The translations under genes and the position numbers were made by a program. A stretch of 64,000 bases of DNA from Carnegiea gigantea (taxonomy: Eukaryota > Streptophyta > Magnoliopsida > Caryophyllales > Cactaceae), in assembly GCA_029747015.1 (NCBI GenBank), contig JAKOGI010000005.1, forward strand, positions 558,001 to 622,000, in the 5' to 3' direction. Each line of letters begins with the position of its first letter. Within the stretch, counting starts at the first letter, position 1. The notes beneath the pieces are model-generated. The model worked only from the letters and a program-made list of their open reading frames with translations, ran no database searches and had not been told where the DNA came from. Shown here piece by piece: positions 1 through 12,500 of the stretch.

Positions 1-590
1 TATTCAATGTTCATTATTTATTGTTCAATGTGCAAAATTTAATATTCAGTTTTCATTGTTTATTATTCAATATGCAAAGTTTAATCTTTAATGTTCATTA
101 TTTATTGTTCAATGTGCAAAGTTTAATGTTCAATGTTCATTGCTTATTGTTCAATGGGCAAAGTTTAGTATTTAGTGTTCATTGTTTATTGTTCAATATG
201 CAAAGTTTAATGTTCAATGTTCATTATTTATTGTTCAATGTGCAAAGTTTAATGTTCAATGTTCATTGTTTATTATTCAATGTGCAAAGTTTAGTATTCA
301 GTGTTCATTATTTATTGTTCAATGTGCAAAGTTTAATGTTCAATGTTCATTGTTTATTGTTCAATGTGCAAAGTTTAATGTTCAATGTTCATTGTTTATT
401 GTTCAATGTGCAAAGTTTAATATTCAATGTTCATTGTTTATTGCTCAATGTGCAAAGTTTAATGTTCAATGTTCATTATTTATTGGTCAATGTGCAAAGT
501 TTAATATTCAGTGTTCATTGTTTATTGTTCAATGTGTAAAGTTTAATATTCAGTGTTTATTGTTTATTGTTCAATGTGTAATATTAACAT
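1..590. repeat. 42-bp minisatellite built from six 7-bp subunits
   Basis: About 14 head-to-tail units of 42 bp are visible and the array continues past the left edge. Each unit reads as six heptamers of the type TTCAATG, TTCATTG, TTTATTG, TTCAATG, TGCAAAG, TTTAATG. The unit is therefore a higher-order repeat of a diverged 7-mer close to TTYAWTG. The TGCAAAG (or TGTAAAG/GGCAAAG) subunit recurs every 42 bases from about 33 to 577 and marks the register. Because 42 is divisible by three and stops are rare in it, the array stays open in two forward frames. Those open frames encode only a 14-residue periodic peptide and look like by-products. The last two units are the most degenerate, as expected at an array edge. 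Confidence 0.93.
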
Positions 591-1260
591 TCAATGCGTT
601 GAATGACTCTTTACATCATAGATTATATGAAATGAAACAAGTCTCAAGGACATAATACTCATATGTATAAAGTTTAGCAATTGATTCAAATACTGTTGCT
701 ATTGCATTGTGGTTTGAATACATTACAACGTAAGTGAGTTTCTTCAAAGAGAGGAAACTACAAACGACCTTTGAAGGTATTATTGCACTTTAAGTATTGT
801 TTGGGAGAGGGGGTTATACGTTGAGCGATAATTGCTCATTCCCATCTATTGTTATTCCCTTCCCAGATTTCTGGAGTAACAAATAAGAGTCGGTCCAAGT
901 AAGCCGAAATGGAGTCATTGCTGTTCTAGAAGCAAAGTTAATGTTCTATACATGTAACCTGCAATTGTACTGTTATGTGATCTACGTTCCTGTGTGCATG
1001 TATTGCATATCATCTAGAGTTACCCTGTATGGCCATACAAGCCGATCATCTTTTAATTAAGATTATTTATAGTTGGGATGTAATCCCAGTACTCCGGACG
1101 TGTGGTCCATGGAGTTGTACTTTTATCGTTTCATTGATTTAGTATTGAACTGTGCTGGTTGATATGCTCCGGGCGGGTGGTCCGTAGAGCCGTGAACTCC
1201 GGCAGGTAGCTGTTGAGTTGGTTTTATTATTGCGCTAAATTGCAGGAAATTTAATGTAAG
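591..1260. other. Non-genic stretch between minisatellite and transposase remnant
   Basis: No convincing exon, RNA gene or repeat is visible. The N-terminal part of the neighbouring Mutator-like transposase should lie here if that element were complete, but no matching open reading frame can be read. The element is therefore truncated or too decayed on this side. Confidence 0.5.
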
Positions 1261-2746
1261 GGTCCCTACAAAGGGGTAGTGCTGCCAGCTTTTGGCGTAG
1301 ATGGTAATAATGGCTATTTTCCTATAGCCTATGGTGTAGTTGGGCAATAAGACAAGAGTAACTGGGCCTACTTCTTTAGGGCATTGAGGTTATGTCTTGA
1401 AGGTGTGGATCTGTCCAAGATGAACTTCATTTTAGATAGACATAAGGTATGAAGTTCCATTGAAATGTTGTTCATTATTTTCTGTTTTGAGAGTAATATT
1501 ATTTTTTTTTCCCGTATTGTAAGGTTTAGTTTCAGCATTGCAGTACATATTTTCAGAGTCCATAATAAGGATATGTTGTGTGCATTATAACAGGAACTTC
1601 ACTAAGGACCACCTAGGTATATGCTTGCAGTTTGATTTGAGGTTAAACATTTTGTGTTAGTACTTTATGCTTCAAATAAATTTCTGAACTCTTCAAATAA
1701 ATTGTGCAGGTGCCAAATTGCACATGTTATTCTGGACAGCATGCAATGCATACAATAAGCAAGTGTTCCAGCAAACTATGGAGGCCATCAAAAAAGAATC
1801 AAAAGAAGCCTATGAATGGCTCTGTGCTGAAGAAGAAGAACTGTGGGCAAGGTGCAAATTCCAAGCTGACACCAAATGCCCCGACAACGCCACCAACTTT
1901 GTAGAGTCTTTCAATGGCAATATTGAAAAGTTCAGGTATAAGCCTGTATTCACATTATTGGGGGCAATCAGGAAAAAAATTATGAGTACAATTGCTAGGA
2001 AATTTGAAATTGCAAATGGGTGGAGTGGAAAGTTATGTCCTAGGGTCACAATTTTGCTTAAGGAGACTGAAATATAGAGTAGAATGTGTATTGTCATCCC
2101 ATCTGGTAGAGGGTTGTTCGAGGTTGTGGAATGGAATACCCATTTCAAAGTGAACCTTAACTCAAGTTGCTGTGACTGCAAGGTGTGGGATATCTCAGGT
2201 ATACCCTACAATCATGCAATTAGGTGTATTCTTAGGGACAGGCAGGACCCTGAATCATATGTTCATGAGGCATATACTGTTGAGAAATATAAGGCAGCAC
2301 ATGATGTCATTATGAAGCCCATAACTGATCCAATTTTTTAGGAGGATAGTGATTGTCCTAGCTTAGGCCCTCCCAAGGTTGAAGTGAAACGAGGCAGACC
2401 TCCATCTGAAAGGAGAAGGGATAGCACTGAGAAGAGGAAGAGGTTCAGCAGGAGTTCAGCCCTTAGATGCAGTGTTTGCAAACAGTATGACCACAACTCT
2501 AGGAGTCATAGGGAGGGTGGTAAGTTGTCCATCTTGAGAGGGAGAGACAAGCCTACCTACAAGAGCAAGATAGGCAGCACAGGAAAGGTGGGCAGACCAC
2601 CCAAACAAGCCTCCCAAGCAAGCAATGATGTGACAAGCCAGGCATCCACATCCCAATCAAAGAAGGGCAAGAAACGGAAAGCTTCAATATGTCATCCACA
2701 CACTTCAGCAGTAAAGAGGGCTAGGAAAGTGAAAGCTTCAATATGA
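1261..2746 (+). pseudogene. Mutator-like (MURA/MULE) transposase, truncated and interrupted
   Basis: Three exon-like pieces join in phase: 1261-1446, 1544-1616 and 1710-2746, with GT-AG introns between them. Piece 1 carries the MULE catalytic-core signature (GPYKG, then DGNNGYFPIAYGVV, then NWAYFF). Piece 2 has a CVHYNRNF motif matching the conserved CxRHxxxNF stretch. Piece 3 has the AxxAY and ESFNGxI motifs, a SWIM zinc finger (CDCKVWDISGIPYNHAI), two AT-hooks (KRGRPP, VGRPPK) and a CX2CX4HX4H-type knuckle. Inactivating changes are a TAA at 1348-1350 in the core, and TAGs at 2075-2077 and 2339-2341. The last TAG sits where these families usually have Trp. The N-terminus and first catalytic region are missing. 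The family is clear. That introns rather than deletions separate the pieces is my inference from phase and splice sites. Confidence 0.85.
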
Positions 2747-3145
2747 ACCTCCCCTGCATACCAAGCTTCAATATGTCATTTTGGCCCAGTGAAGAGGGTG
2801 TTGTCCTTTTTGTGGTGGACTTGTGATGTCCTTCTTTTTGTTATTGCTCTCATGAAGACTTGTTAGAGCATAAAGTATTTAGGACATAGCACACATGACT
2901 TGGTAATGTCTTTGATTGTGTTCCACTTTGTTGTTGTTTTGAGACAAAAGACTTATAGCGGATCATTTCATAATTGCTGTTATGAAGTACAAGTACTTTG
3001 CAATGTATATTGTTATTGCATAAAGTATTTTCGCAAATTATTATGTACACCCAAATGACATTCCATTCATTAATTACTCAAAAGTAAGAATATCATACAT
3101 ACATACACCAAGCCTTATCACATTGAGGTTGTCCTAGGTTAATGT
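2747..3145. other. Non-coding spacer between transposase remnant and GRF protein
   Basis: AT-rich sequence with the 3' trailers of two converging units. A short motif (AAGCTTCAATATG) occurs three times between 2679 and 2775, at the end of the transposase remnant and just after it, which suggests small local duplications. No gene is seen. Confidence 0.5.
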
Positions 3146-3484
3146 TCATTTCATAGCAACAACAATAGCAATAGCCACCATCACCATGATTCCAATCCCA
3201 ATCCTTCTATTCATAATCTTAAGTAGCTTTCTTATGTCTCTCACTTGATACATCATGATTTCCATGTTTCCTTGACCTGCCTCATCAACTCTTGGTTCTG
3301 GTAGGGGCTTTGCCCATTTCAGAAACTTATCACATTGAGTGCATCTGAAAAATAACCTCCATGGGTCATCACGAGACCTTGAAATTTTGATGTCCGCAAC
3401 CCTCCCACAAGTTCTACATATTACCTCCATATCATATTGATGATACATTTCGTTCGTTCCTCCGCAACTAGACGAACTATGCAT
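3146..3484 (-). CDS. GRF-type zinc-finger protein with C-terminal membrane anchor
   Basis: This single-exon frame encodes about 112 residues from the Met at 3484. The open frame extends 20 codons further upstream, but the serine-rich MHSSSS start is typical of the family. A GRF-type zinc finger occupies roughly residues 23-62: CRTCG, then WRLFFRCTQC, ending KFLKWAKP. It is followed by a short acidic and coiled stretch and a hydrophobic C-terminal segment (IGIGIMVMVAIAIVVAM) expected to be a tail anchor. Plant genomes carry many such small GRF-plus-transmembrane proteins of unknown role, often beside Mutator-like elements, and this one lies tail-to-tail with a MULE remnant. It may be an accessory gene of that element or a passenger. 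No stop or frameshift is seen. Expression is unknown. Confidence 0.6.
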   Translation of the reverse strand: MHSSSSCGGTNEMYHQYDMEVICRTCGRVADIKISRSRDDPWRLFFRCTQCDKFLKWAKPLPEPRVDEAGQGNMEIMMYQVRDIRKLLKIMNRRIGIGIMVMVAIAIVVAMK

Positions 3485-3620
3485 CTCTTCAACAATGACT
3501 GAGTATACAATCAGAACACAATTAAAGTGGGAGAAATCATACAATTTTAAAAAGTTAACACATTATCTAACACCAACAACCATACCTTAATCAAAAAAAT
3601 AACAATTCATTCATCTCGTT

Positions 3621-4090
3621 TATTCCAAATTCAGGAAATTCAACAATTACAATTTACTATTTGTATTTCTGTATTAAGAAGAGCCCAGAATTAAATCTAT
3701 ACATTTGTTTTTTTTGGCAAAACTAAATGAAATTATGAACAACAACAATTCTAACCGCAAAATTAAACTACATCAACATAAAATTATGAACTTCAAATTA
3801 TATTGTATTCCAAATTTAGGAAATTCAATAATTACAATGTATAATGTATTTATGTATTACAAAGAGCCCACAATTAAATCTATGCATTTTTTTTTTTGCA
3901 AATTAAAACAAAATTACGAGCAACAAAAATTCTAACCAAAAAATTTATGTACAACATGCTAAAATTATCAACTTTGAGATTTATTGTATTCCAAATTTAG
4001 GAAATTCAAAAATTACATTTTATAATGTATTTCTGTATTAATAAGAGCCCACACTTAAATCTATGTATTTTTTTTGGGCAAAATCGATGG
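3621..4090. repeat. About 183-bp tandem repeat, 2.5 copies
   Basis: The motif TATTCCAAATT(T/C)AGGAAATTCAA begins near 3621, 3806 and 3987. Each copy is followed by AAGAGCCCA, AATCTATG(C/T)AT and a T-run, so the period is about 181-185 bp. The array lies directly upstream of the GRF-protein gene on the minus strand and could be its 5' region or a subterminal part of the mobile element. Confidence 0.8.
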
Positions 4091-4691
4091 CTTCAGAGAT
4101 GAAAATACAGAGAGAAAATAAAACAAAATTGGACGGCTAGCATACATACTTGATTCAAAATCGATGGCTTGAGAGATGATAATAGAGAGAGGAAGACAAT
4201 GAGAGGGGCGAGCTGAAACTTGAGAGGAAAGAGGTGAGTAATATTAGAAAATGGAGGAAAGAGAGAGGAAATGGATGGCTGGAGTCCTCATTTCTATATA
4301 CGAAATATGTGGGATCCATATTTTCTCCATTTTCAATCATCCACAACGGTCATACATAAAGGTTTTAACATACAAGGGCAATTCGCCCCAAAAAATTATG
4401 TTTTCTACTAAATTGCTTGGAAACTAAAATTTGTTGCCGGAAATAGATCTAAAAATTATTGACCCAAACTTTCACGAACCTATAATATTTATCAGAAATT
4501 ATGGGTCTCCAAAATTATTTGACAGAACTATAATGGATTGTTTAATAATTTTTTATTTTGCGGCGGAGCCATGGGAGGAGGGTTTATGTTCTGAGGGTTT
4601 TTCCAGACCCCCCCCCCCCCCAAAAAAAGAACTCTTGGCAAAATCGTTCGTCGAATCCTCAGAGAACTGGACTAAAATCAAAGCGGTAGAA
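4091..4691. other. Upstream region of the TcdA gene
   Basis: Holds a pair of imperfect direct repeats (AAAATCGATGGCTT near 4080 and 4157), GAGA-rich sequence and a C13-14/A7 tract at 4608-4628. The TcdA start codon follows at 4692. The open frame runs upstream of that ATG through the C-tract, which argues that the upstream part is 5' UTR. No independent gene is seen. Confidence 0.5.
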
Positions 4692-7600
4692 ATGGAGGAG
4701 CGATTGAAATGGCTGGCTTTAGTGGGCACTGGTGCTTTCATTGGCTCTCTCTCCACAGTCGCACTCCTCAAGCTTCTCAACAGGTACTTCATTTCCCCTA
4801 ACTTCCACACAATCAGTAATCATTTTCTTTCTTTTTTGCAAGATTTTTGAGTATTTATTTGCTGATTTGAGAGTAATCAGGTTCAGCTGTGTTTGCCATT
4901 GATGCTTACAATTGGAAAGAACCCTAATGGGAAATATGTCAAATTATAGAGGACTGGATCAGGATTTGGAGGAATATTTTGATTGTGGGAAGTTGAAAAA
5001 TGGATGTGAATTATCCTGTCTTTATTTGGTGGTGTATGTATAAGTGGGAGCTTCTGAGTATGGCTTCTGGTGCTGCTTTGTGTAGGGTTTTTGGAGCATT
5101 TATTTGTATTTGCTAAGACATAGTTCTGCTTGAAAATGTAATGCTGAGGTTAAAATGTATTCGTTTAGGGGCCATTCAAGTGAAAGCAATGAACTAAGCA
5201 AGTTCAGATATTCTATCTTGATGGAATATGTGATTCTCTGCACCGAAATCTTACTTTTTTGTGGCATCAATCCTTTGACGAGTTTCTATTAGAGAAAGAT
5301 GGGAAGGAAGTTGTGTTTGGGCTTTAAGTGTTACATGTTACTGATCTAGGGGTGGCATTCTGATTCAATCACGTATTAGCTTAGCACATGATTAAGAATG
5401 AAGTGGGAATGTCCTTCTTGTTTCCAGAGTTACATGTGGTTGTCTCCTGATGGAGAAATTGAGTCAAATAAAGCTCTTGATTACAACACTAATTTTTGGC
5501 AATTGGGTCACCGTACAATCTCTCAATGGTCAGCTATGTACCGACAATGCCCTTGTATTAGCCTTGTATTTACACAGAGTTTGTTATATGGAATAATTTA
5601 AATGAGGAAGAATTTTAACCCCAGATTAGGCGAATGGCAGTGTGATACCCTCACCTTGTGCAAAGCTCTGAATGGAAGATTGCGAAAACACTGAGGAGGC
5701 GAATTGTCTGATTTTTTAATCTTTAATGGAACAACAGTCTCCCCTTTTTACTCTTTGCTAGTAGGGTAAGGCTACAAACACTTGAATCTTTTCAAACTCT
5801 ACTTGTTCAGGATCTGTGCTAACTTACTATTGTTGTTTGAGCAAGGGTGGGCTGTCCACCGCCAAGCCACCTCACTCACCAGCAGAGGCACCTTAATCAT
5901 CCCATCCACCACTGGTGTCACTGTGCGACACTGACCCTGCAATAGTAAGCGGTGTCCACTGCCCGCAAGATCTGACCACCAAACTTGACATTCCAAATCA
6001 CCATTCAAGTTGAGATTCACCGATATATGTGGCTACAGAGGTGAATTTGGCTGATGATATTTTCTCATGGACTTACGCTTTCTCCTTTTCTATGGATCTT
6101 AGCTTAGATGCTGCCAATAACCAACTCATACGAGAAATTTCTTGAGTGAGGACAATCATGTTCATGTGTTGCTTGCTGGAAGCCAACTCAACTCGCTAGC
6201 TTTGTGCTTCTGTGGTAAGTAATGGAGAAAGGTTTTGTTGAAGGAGAGATGTTGGGATGCTCTCTACTAAGGTGGTGAAGCTGTGTAGGAGCGTCCATGG
6301 CTAGGAGTTTATGGTGTCAATATTGGCAGTGGGGCACTGGTGTTGCCCTTTTTTATTTGCAGACACTAGACAGAGACCATAATGGTGAAAGTTTAGACAG
6401 TAGAAGGGGAAGGTCGTGTGGGAGCTGTAGGCAAGAAAAGGATGGAAACCATACGCACATTGGATGACGTTTTTATCTTTCTGGGAGTACATGCCAAACA
6501 TGGTTATCGAATGTTAACCCGTTAGAAAAAGTCTCTGCCTTTAATTTCTACTCCCCTGAATTCACATAACCTTCACCCTGTAATTTAACACTAAACCAAA
6601 CTATCACATACACCTAAATATTAGACTTGATATGCTGGTGTTCTTCTTCGAAGAGTAGGATTCATCGAAATATTAGGCTTGACATTGCCAGTGTTTCTTC
6701 TTTGAAGGGTAGAACTCCCTTCGTGATTGTTGATCAATGCAAACATTTCTTTGGGAGTTGCTTGTCAAAAACATGGATGGTTGAGTCTTTGCAACAGTGT
6801 GGATGACTAATAATTTCATCATGATGGACCATGTATTTGTGGTGTCTTTCTTGTCATAAGAATATCAGTCAAAGGGAAGAGATTTTGAGAATATTTTTAA
6901 AATTTTTTTCTTGTTCCAATTATATTTCTGGTCATCACTGTGGCTCTTTTCTTTGCGAAGGGCAAAGATTGGCAGGAGAAACAGTCTTGCTAGTTGTAGA
7001 TTACTGGTCATGTTGGGGGTGTTTGGTAGATGGCTTTTTGAATGGCTTTTTGCTCAAAAATGGCTTTTTGGGATGATTTTGGCTGTTTGACTTAAAGTTA
7101 TTTGGGTTGTTTGGTGAATGCCTTTTTGGAATAACTTTTTCACCCCAAAAGGATGTTTTTCAAAAAGCTAATATTTGTAGCTTTTTCAAGTTGGCTGTTT
7201 GGAGATTTAATATAAAAGACTAAATTGCCCTTGATTAAATATCATAAACAAAATCCATATATTTTTTTCTTGCACTCTCTTTTCTAAGTTTTTACTTGCT
7301 TCTTCAAATTCAAATTAAATAATGATACATAGTAACCATACCTTCATAATTTATTTTAAAAACATAAAATTATTAATTTTTGCTAATCCTATAGTAATAC
7401 TAAATGTAATGCAAATTTTAATTCTCTATTTCTACCTGCTTCAAAAAAATCAATTCATATTGAAAGAAAGTTAAACTAATAACAAATATAAATTTTTCTA
7501 AGTGAACAACAAAACAGGGTTGTATTATGAGCCTTAAACATTACATAACTTTTAATTTAGATTGAAAAGAAAATTAGACAAAAAAATAAGTCATGTATAA

Positions 7601-9552
7601 ATCAATAAGAAAATTTAATAACTTATAATAAAATGTGATTATATAAGTGAAGGTAATTTGCACATATCACGTAAATTTAATCCATATTGAAAAAGAAATA
7701 AGTGACCAACTAATTAAAAAAATTCAGCTTTGGTGGTAAATAAGAGATATGGGTATAAATGAAATTTTATCAAATATATTTTTTTACAAACAGCTAATTT
7801 TACCAAACATCTTTTTTAAAAATAGCTGATTGAATCAGCTAATAGAAACAACTGATTGAAACAGCTAACATCAAACAGCCAATAGAAACAGCTAACAGCT
7901 GTTTGCCAAACGGGGCCGTTGTCAACAGTTTTCTATATAGATATTCAGGTCAAATCACCTCTGCAATTTTGTGTGTTTACTGGTGTGATTAAACTGTTGA
8001 ATCTCTTCATACTTCACCATCAATGTCTATTATAGGTTCTTCAATAATAATAAAGTTGGTTATCTTATTCGCAGAAGGGTTGAAGATGCAGGCTATAGTG
8101 CAAAGCGAGCAGTAGGACATGGTAAGAAATATGTTGCTTTGGCAAGCTTTCTTGAGGTGTGGGTTTTATTATTTCACACGATGATATAAGTGTCTCTTTC
8201 CTTTCACCTTTTCAAAAAATTCAAACCCCCTCTATCCCATATGCATTATTCATCTTTCACATCAGGGTTTATGATCTTTGAAAGGGAAGGGGCATCATTG
8301 GTTTGTCACTAGGTCCAAAATTTCTCAGAATTCAATTTCCAGAAAGGAATTAACGTTTTGATGGGTTGGAATATAAATTTCAACAATATTGAAATCTAAT
8401 GCTTTTCATTCATGTCCAAGGTTTGACGATGTCATGTTCTGTGCCTAAAAACAATTTGAGGAGACAAAGAAGTAGTGCAAGATAGAGTAGACGGGTTAAC
8501 AATCACCCAAGCCAACTGTAGGGAGCTGCAAGTAGTCTCATCTTTGTTTATATGTCTTAGAACAAGTTATTAAAGCATGATGCTTTGGGATCTTGGAGAT
8601 TTAGAAATGTTTGAAGGAGCCAAAGGTAATTAGTATGCAACAGCTAGAGCAGGACTTTATAAGATAATGGTCAAAATATAAATCCTACCTGTCCTATTAC
8701 TCGTATCGTGAGCAGTTTGCTGGCCTTTGATTTACAACACTTATTGTAAATTCTCCTCATTCTCCCTGGTTTATGTGCTTTTCCAACCCAGTTTCCTTGG
8801 CCATAAGACTCAGCAATTATGTTCTACAGTTTGGCAACTGAAGCTTTGTTGTTCTGCACAGACAAATACATGATTTCTGAGGCAGACCAAAATGGATGCT
8901 TTATGGATAGGATGAATGGCCAAGGAGCTCCAGACCTTTTAGAAGATGAGATAATTTGTGAGCAATTGACCAGGTACTATAACTTTCCCAAGGAATGATC
9001 ACTTATAGCTATTATAGTTTCTGAGCAATTGACGAGGTACTTTAACTTCTCCAAGGAATGATAATTTTTATCTGTTATTTTCTTTTATTGTTGACCAAAT
9101 TATTTTTGTTCGAATCATTGCATGACTTCTGTCATGAGCTGTTTTCTTGATGTTGTGAATACCTTGTATCAAATGGGGAAAAAAAAGGAAACAGCAAAAG
9201 GAAAATGTTTTTCTTTATCCTAAATAGTTGCTTCTTTCTGCCTGTGCCATGAATTTCTGGAGTCTTGTGATTGTTTCTGGAGATGACATTGATTTAGTGG
9301 ATCTGGTGAAGCTTTCTTTTGGTATCAAAACCAAAGATACAAGTTCAAGCATGTTGACTTGCTGCGCATGTAGGAGGCATATATATTGGTTGATTAGACA
9401 GCTAGTTTTGCATTTAACTTGTTCCCATTCAGATGAATGTGCTTTTATGTGGAAGGGGCTATTATGGTTTGAATATAACCTTAAATAGCCTCTTTCATGT
9501 AATTATTCAGATTCCTATCCTATTTCCTTTATTGGAAGCCATTTGCAATGAA

Positions 9553-9593
<41 letters not shown>

Positions 9594-12500
9594 TTCCCAC
9601 GTTGTTGTCCTTTTGTGCTCCTCACCAGGTCCTCCTTTCCACTTTCTTGTCCTGGAAGCCTTGTCTGCCTATTTCAATCTCTTAGGTGATCTTCTACTTC
9701 AGTTTGGTAAGTTAAGTCTGTGACACTCTCTTTCCTTGATTGACTTCCAACTCCTGAGGCAAAATATTAGGCACATATAAGGCTACTAATGTGAGCTGAC
9801 ACATGATATCTTAGATTTACTTCCATAATAAGTTGGAAAATAATTATTTGTGTATGTGATTCTAGGTTGATGATCTTGGTGTATTAATATGCACCAAGGG
9901 TAGTAACTTGGGTTCATTATATTTAACCTAGGTTCATTAATCCATGTGGAAGCTTTATTTAACTAGTTTTTCATATCCCTTATTTTTTCTATCCATCTGT
10001 CTCTTTATTCGATAAATCTGATGCCAAAGATTGCAAGTAATGGCCATGTCCTATCAAATATTTTCTATAATAAACTTTATGTAGAATGCTAGCTATGCAT
10101 CTGATCATTTAATCATTATGTATAATATATTGCTTTTTCTTTATCAAAATAAAATAAATAAATAAATCTAATTGATTAATTAATTAATTGAATGAATGAA
10201 AGTTGATGTGGATGGGAGTACTAAACATTTAAGTATTTCAATTTCTACATCATGTGTTCTAAGGATTCATTTTACTCCTTTCCCCTCCCCCTACGAAATT
10301 TGTAAAATTGTATGAATTGGAAATAATTGCATTGATAAGCTTGATAAAAGTATCATCTTGATTATAAGGAAAATTAAGAATTATGGAATACTTTTTTAAA
10401 ATTGAAATATATAAGGCCATGCAAAAGCACGTTTTTAAAACTAATGGATGAACACCAATTCTAACATCTTAATCACCCTTTTCTCCTATGTGATAGGAGC
10501 TGGAAGTATGTGGACGCTATTGGGTCAAAATAATTCGATTCAGTCTGTTCTGCAGACACAGATAGGATGGCTTTTCTTACATATGTGTGCATTCTGTGAC
10601 TGTGAAATTTGATAAAATCAATGTTGGATTATATTGGAGTAAATGCCACCTAATTGGTGAGTGCAAATTCCGAAAAAAAGAAAAAAAAGGGAACAAAATG
10701 TGTGGAAAACCTTGGAGAAATATTTCATGAGTTTATCTAGAGGCATCATATGCTATGTCCTTGCATTTTTGAGCTCGTTGCCTGAAAACTTGCCCTTTTT
10801 GTATGTCCTGTTTAAATTATGATGTCAATCTTTTGGTCTGAGTGTTTTATGTGGTGAAATAACCTTTTATCTCTGATAAATAACCTTGTATGCCTGATTA
10901 TCATAGAAGCATTTTGTTAGTTTGTATATCGACTCATCTGCATGGGTTGCATTTGTTGTTCTCTGGAAAATAGGAACATTCAGTTCTTTGGCCTTGATTG
11001 CCAGCGGAAAGTAACGGAATCATATGTGGTGGTTATTGGTCTTGGAGGCGTTGGAAGTCATGCTGCATCTATGCTTCTGAGATCTGGTGTAGGGAGGCTA
11101 TTGCTCGTGGATTTTGATCAGGTTTTCATTTTATGTACCTTTCTTGTCTTTATTTTTCCCATTTAGCATTGGCCCTAGACCCTCTTCCATTTAGTCATAA
11201 TTAAGAACTCATAAATTTAGGATATACACCTCTACTCTAGTATCTTATAACCTTTCATTGTTTGGTGAAGGGCATGCAATCTACCGAAAATTTTATGGCT
11301 GCAGTTCTGGTTTCGTAATCGAATTTTTACTCAGGATATCAATAAAAGTTTACCTTATCATTTATGTAGATAAAAAAGAAAAGTTCCTATCTGTTCCGCT
11401 GCTTCTTATCAAAGTAAATTGGGGAAAGAGAATTGGGGGGGGGGGGGGGAGGGGACAAGTGATCTTATTGAAAGAAGAATCTTATTGTAAAAATCAAGAG
11501 AACTGGTACAAGTTAACATAGGTGGTGATATAACGGACAAAGAATGGTCGAAAATGGAGACATCTATATCTACCATATTACCCCATTCCCCATTGCCTTT
11601 GACTAAGCTCCTGCCATGGTTCATGATCCATATGGATTCCTTTAATTCAATGAATGAAGTAAAAAGTTATAGGGAGTCAGTTAGACACAACTTTGCGCAA
11701 GAATTATCAAGATACTTCTTTGGGCTTACGGTGGAAGAGTATTTACTGGCATTGACTTCACGAGAAAGAAAAAGTGACGGACAATTAAACCCCCCCAAAA
11801 AACGAGTCCCTTATTATGAAGTAAAGGTGAAAACTTCTTATTAAAAAAAAAACCCAAAAAAAAAGAACTAAAGCTGAAAATTAGTGACTTTTCAGCTCCT
11901 TCGTTCTCCTCTATAGAATATGGGCATATGACTTGAAAAACATGTAACTATGTCAGGTAAATTGAAGCACCTATTCATAGAAATAATGGGGTCTCATCTT
12001 TTAGGATCTTGTTACGGTATGGAACTATTATCAAATCATCTCATTGCGTCATGAAAGGTTATGGATAATGAATCACCTTCACGATAAGAGACAAGGAACA
12101 GAACGAGCTTTTTTTTTTTCTTGTTTTTAATGAATGCACAATTTAGTTATTTTTATGCTGAGTTACAATTATTGGAAAGACATTCAATAAGAAATCATGG
12201 AAATTAATTCATACATATTTAATGAATTAGGATATCATTATTTGATGTGTTTTCAATGATTTTTCTGGTTGTTTATTATCTTATAAATTTATTCCCCCCC
12301 TCCTCCCCAAAAAAAAAATTCTTGGGGGTGTGATTAATTGATTGTCTATTTACTCTACCAAGTTTATGATGCAGTTGTGTGGTGACAACAATGTCAATTA
12401 TGTGCTTTGTGAAGGTTTCAGTCTCATCTCTCAACCGACATGCTGTTGCAACAAGAGAGGATGTTGGTATGCCAAAAGCTTTATGCCTTAAGAAGCACTT

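Noticed and set aside
1..590. Possible CRISPR-like array
   Set aside because: There are no unique spacers between repeats. Units abut directly and the genome is a plant's.
21..655. Two overlapping forward open frames encoding a periodic NVQ/FNVH-type peptide
   Set aside because: They exist because the repeat unit is 42 bp and poor in stops. Two frames are open over the same repeat and there is no known domain.
1123..1347. Minus-strand frame of 74 residues
   Set aside because: Antisense shadow of the MULE catalytic-core exon.
5799..6020. Minus-strand frame of 73 residues in TcdA intron 1
   Set aside because: No recognisable family, ends arbitrary, inside a long intron.
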